From Candidatus Leptovillus gracilis (GTDB taxonomy: Bacteria > Chloroflexota > Anaerolineae > Promineifilales > Promineifilaceae): a stretch of DNA of 64,000 nt. Positions 60,900 to 64,000 of this stretch are shown piece by piece. The stretch spans positions 102,907 to 166,906 of the forward strand of contig JADJXA010000026.1 of NCBI GenBank assembly GCA_016716065.1, written 5' to 3'. A model generated the notes under the pieces. The model was given only the letters and a program-made list of their open reading frames with translations, was not told where the DNA came from and ran no database searches. A program made the position numbers and the translations under genes. How positions within the stretch are numbered: position 1 is the first letter of the stretch; each line of letters opens with the position of its first letter.

Positions 60900-62492
60900 A
60901 TGACAGCCACCGACGCACAAGTGAGGATTGCTATGCGTGAACGAAAAAGGGTAAGAATCAGGAACAGGCGGCGGCCAAAGCCAATCTGCGCAGCCGCAAA
61001 ACAGTCAGCAAAAACGAGTAGTCGGGTCGAGGCCCCGTCAACTAGAGAAGGCGCGGACGTACAAGACCCGACCGGATGCTTTTGCTGCTGAGTGGCCGAT
61101 GTTAGAGAAATGTTGTGTCGTGGCCCTGGAGTTGGAAGCTACGATATTGTTCGACTGGCTGTGAGAACAGCAGCCGGGCAAATACCAGGAGGGTCAACTG
61201 CGTACCCTGCAACGACGTGTCACGACCTGGCGGGCGCTGAACCAAGAGCAAAACGGCCAGTCTGGACCAGATACGGAGCCAGGCGAGATGATGCAGTTGG
61301 ACGGCACCTGGATGACCGGAACTAGAGGTGACGCTGAGGGACAACCGTTCAAACATGCTCATCCACAGCGTCCCGCCTTATTCCAACTGGGAACAAGTGT
61401 GGCGCAGTCGGAATCGTTGAGCGCGGTGCCTGGCTTGCTGCAAAGCGCATTGCTGAAATTGGCCATGTGCCGCAAATTGTCCAGACAGACAACAGCGTCT
61501 TGGCGGCAACTCAGCCGCTTGCGCAGTGATGAAGAGGGACGCGATACCCGCTTTCGTACACCGATGAGTATCTGGCGCTGCTGGCTCCATTATACCTGAC
61601 GCCGCAGACGATTCATCTGGGTGCGTCTGACGAGAATGGGGATGTGGAATCGAGCAACGGCAAGCTAAACAGCCGGTGGCGCAGCAGTTGTTGCTGCGTG
61701 GCAGCCGCGATTTCGCCAGCCTGGCGGTGTATGAGACCTTTTTGTTTGACATCATGGACAAGCGCAACAAACGGCGCGAGATGCGATTGCGCGAAGAATT
61801 GGCGGTGATGCGGCTGTTGTCGGCCACGCCGCTACCAACTACAGCAAACTGCGGCTGCGCGTCAGTCAGGGCAGCCCCCATTCGAGTGCTGAGAAGATTC
61901 TTATTCTGTGCCCACGTCGCTCATCGGCAAAATGGCAGGACGGTGGTTATCCATGAGTGGTCGTTGAGACGACATGTTTGGTCAACTGGCAGACCGCTTC
62001 GCCCGGCTCATTGGCAATGAGGTCCACCAGGTGAATTACCGCCATGTCATTGACAGCTTGTTGCGCAAACCGGGGGCTTTCGCCGCTACCGGTATCGGGA
62101 CGATTTGTTCCCTCGCTCGTCTTTCGGCAGGCGTGGGAGGCGCTGGACCGGCAGTATAGCGCCACGCCGGGCCGATTTAGCTTATTTGCGAATTCTGCAT
62201 CTGGCGGCGCGTCATCTAGAGTGTGACGTGGCGGCGGGTTTTGGAACTGCTGGTTGACCACCAGTCAGACGTGGAGCGAGGTGGATGTGGCCGAACTCCT
62301 GCGTGTGGAAACGGCGGTCGTGCCGGCGCGGACGCAGCCGGTGTGGTGGAATTGCGCCCGTACGACCAGTTGCTGGTCGGCGGTGGGGCGTTGGCGGTGG
62401 CGCGCCGAGCGGTGGCGCGCTGAGCGGTGGCGGGTTGAGCGGCGGCGCGCTGAGCGGTGGCGCGCTGAGCGCGCGCCAGGCGGTGGCGCATG
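60900..62492 (+). pseudogene. istA: IstA transposase of IS21 copy 2, frameshifted
   Basis: MTATDAQVRIAMRERKRVRIRNRR matches copy 1 then shifts. Fragments MMQLDGTWMTGTRGD, MSIWRCWLHYT, RGSRDFASLAVYETFLFDIMDKRNKRREMRLREELAVMR follow in varied frames. At least eight shifts. The 3' end carries fewer 15-bp GGALS-type units. Ends in an ATGA overlap with istB. Confidence 0.85.
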
Positions 62493-63287
62493 ACGACGGG
62501 TGATGAATCAGAGCGAGATGGTGCGGCTGCATTGCAAGACGCTGCGGCTGACGATGGGCAGCAGCGCTTGAGGAAGGGATGCGCTGCGCGGAACGGGATA
62601 ACTGGCCGCTGGATGCTTTTTAGCCCACTTGTTGGAACAGGAGGGCGACGCTGGGCAGCAGCGGCGCATTGAGCGTCTGCGGCTGGAGTCGAAGTTGCCG
62701 CCGGGGAAAACGTTTGCCGTTTTTGACGAAGGCCGCTTGCCGCTGGTGCATCCGGCGGCAGTTACCCTATTTGCAGGCCGGGGACTTTGTCAATCAGGCC
62801 CAGAATGTGTTGGTGCTTTGGCTTACCGGGCACAGGCAAAACGTGTCTGGCGGCGGCCGTGGGGCATCTGTTGGTGGAAAACGGCCGTTCGGTGCTGTTT
62901 ACGCCGACCTTCAAGCTGGCGGGCGTGGCTGCTGCGGGCTAAGCAGGAATATGAACTGGAACGAGAACTGCTATGTTTAGACCGGCTTGAGGTGGTCATT
63001 CTGGATGATATTGGCTATGTGCAGCAGAGTCGGGGGCGAGATGGAGGTGTTGTTCACCTTTTGAGCGAGCGGTATGAGCGGGCACAGTTCGCGGATTACC
63101 CTCCAACCTGGTCTTTTTTCGGAGGGACAAGATATTCTGGGCGACCCATTGACGACGGCGGTCGCCATAGACCGGGTGGTGCATCATAGTCATCATTGAG
63201 TTTGGGCGAGACATCCAGAGTATGCGCGGCATGGAAGAGGCGCAACGGAGTCAGGCGGCGCTGCGACCAGAGGTGGGCGTAGGGTAA
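62490..63287 (+). pseudogene. istB: IstB helper of IS21 copy 2, frameshifted
   Basis: LESKLPPGKTFAVFDEGRLP, NVSGGG-type Walker A remains (LTGHRQNVSGGGRG in a shifted frame), EVVILDDIGYVQQS (Walker B) and IDDGGRHRPGGAS in different frames. Stop at 63287 equals that of copy 1. Confidence 0.8.
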
Positions 63288-63315
63288 CTTTTCATGGGGA
63301 GAAAATCGTGGCAAA

Positions 63316-63644
63316 ATGACGCCAGAAATCCGTGACCAACTCTTGTTCTGTTATCCCGACCCCGTGCCCGTGCCCTTCGGTGGAGTCACCCGCCTGGTTT
63401 GCCTGGTTGGAAACGGCGTCGGCCTTCCGCTATTGCAGTGGATAGCGGCGCATCTGTGTTCAGGCATGGCCCGTTGTATGGACCTGTGTCTTTCCGCAAG
63501 GAGCGGCGGCGGCAGATGGGACTGTGGTATGCCTATCGCCGGGTGCATGGCGTTTTGTACAAGCGGTATGTTGGTAAGTCGGTTGCCGCTGATGCGCTGG
63601 CGCGGTTGGAGGAAACGGCCGTGTGGCTCAATGAGATATGGTGA
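63316..63644 (+). pseudogene. IS21 third ORF, copy 2, frameshifted
   Basis: MTPEIRDQLLFCYPDPVPVP, then a shift to FRKERRRQMGLWYAYRRVHGVLYKRYVGKSV (63480-63580) as in copy 1 and LEETAVWLNEIW at the end. One or two indels. Confidence 0.75.
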
Positions 63645-63966
63645 CAGATGGGAAGCATTATGAGTGGCCTATGGTGGTGGTTGGCAGGCTGGCTGACGCG
63701 CTTGTCGGGGCGTGTTTTAAGTGGGAACGGTATGGGCATTTCTAATTGTCGTTGATGGGCATTTCTTAATTGTCGTTGACAGCCGTTGGTTTTTTTGCCT
63801 TCCAGTTCCCCTGCGGCGACTTATACAATCGAGAGCAATGCGCCACTGACCGCCGCCCATTTTGGTGGAAACTGCACTCCCGAAACAGGGCCGCGCCCGG
63901 TTGTTTCGGCTGCCTGGTTGGAGCCCCTCATGCCGCCTCCCTATTACCCCTAAACCCACATAAACA

Positions 63967-64000
63967 ATGGAGGCTCCTTTGACTGAGATACCCATTCAAG
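63967..64000 (+). CDS. Possible start of a gene cut by the window edge
   Basis: ATGGAGGCTCC opens a frame MEAPLTEIPIQ that runs off the end. The GGAGGC could instead be a ribosome site for a TTG at 63979. Too short to identify. The 180 bases before it hold no gene. Confidence 0.2.
   Translation, partial: MEAPLTEIPIQ

Larger units (their letters stand above)
60796..63783. mobile_element. IS21-family element, copy 2, decayed
   Basis: Same terminal motifs and gene order as 13765-16735, in opposite orientation. The left end (CCAACGACAATTAGAATTACC) and the right end (GGCATTTCTAATTGTCGTTG and a second repeat to 63783) are well kept. The three genes are all broken by many single-base insertions and deletions, though most bases still match copy 1. 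Confidence 0.9.

Noticed and set aside
1..64000. tRNA or rRNA genes.
   Set aside because: No cloverleaf with a T-loop GGTTCGAATCC-like motif or rRNA signature was recognised on either strand; a dedicated scan was not possible.

Overview
The window looks like a GC-rich chromosome segment from a filamentous or sludge-type Chloroflexota (Anaerolineae/Ardenticatenia-like). This is inferred, not proven, from three things: the octamer ACGGCCGT scattered everywhere inside and between genes, a clade II (Sec-type) nitrous oxide reductase cluster, and MITE-rich, low-complexity intergenic DNA. No rRNA, tRNA or CRISPR array was seen.

Region 1 (1-12655) is a type III-D-like CRISPR effector operon on the plus strand. 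It runs: the 3' end of cas10, a single Cas7, a 1000-residue Csx10(Cas5)-helical-Cas7-Cas7 fusion, Csx19, a TIGR03986-type Cas7-with-insertion, an AT-rich pentapeptide-repeat membrane protein, a TPR membrane protein, a small unknown protein and Cas6. Overlapping start and stop codons imply translational coupling. No cas1/cas2 or array lies in the window.

Region 2 (12656-19890) is mobile DNA: an IS21-family element (istA intact, istB frameshifted, plus a third ORF) sitting inside nested inverted repeats of an older element; two MITEs with clear target duplications; an orphan gene; and a frameshifted tyrosine recombinase.

Region 3 (19890-25310) is a redox/respiration cluster under a Crp/Fnr-type regulator: DUF6069, PRC-barrel-like, cytochrome c lipoprotein, DUF3565, cupin, ferritin-like protein and an NnrS/oxidase-subunit-I-like membrane protein. 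It is followed by IS1-like and IS4 insertions and a decayed DUF2024 gene.

Region 4 (28400-39980) is a nitrous-oxide/NO module. On the minus strand it carries nosZ, a NosB-like protein, a NosD-NosF fusion, nosY, nosL and a cytochrome c; a DUF1858 gene and a second Crp/Fnr regulator precede them. Divergent from that regulator are DUF2249, three oxidase-like membrane proteins and a protoglobin-ThiS fusion. Together they would reduce N2O, mature its copper centres and sense or handle NO and oxygen.

Region 5 (40000-64000) is a mosaic of mobile and plasmid- or phage-like DNA. It contains a broken IS1182 element, an hsdM remnant, a beta-helix protein, a frameshifted Nmad3 gene, two copies of a sigma-like gene each preceded by a terminator-like hairpin, a BsuBI/PstI-type restriction-modification pair, a second MITE with arrayed repeats, a degenerate group II intron, a heavily frameshifted large protein with motifs of two-barrel (QDE-1/YonO-like) RNA polymerases, an antitoxin/PIN remnant, SSB, Fic and a decayed second IS21 copy. 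Almost every gene from 53.6 to 63.7 kb carries single-base frameshifts, so either this element is dead or the assembly is poor there.
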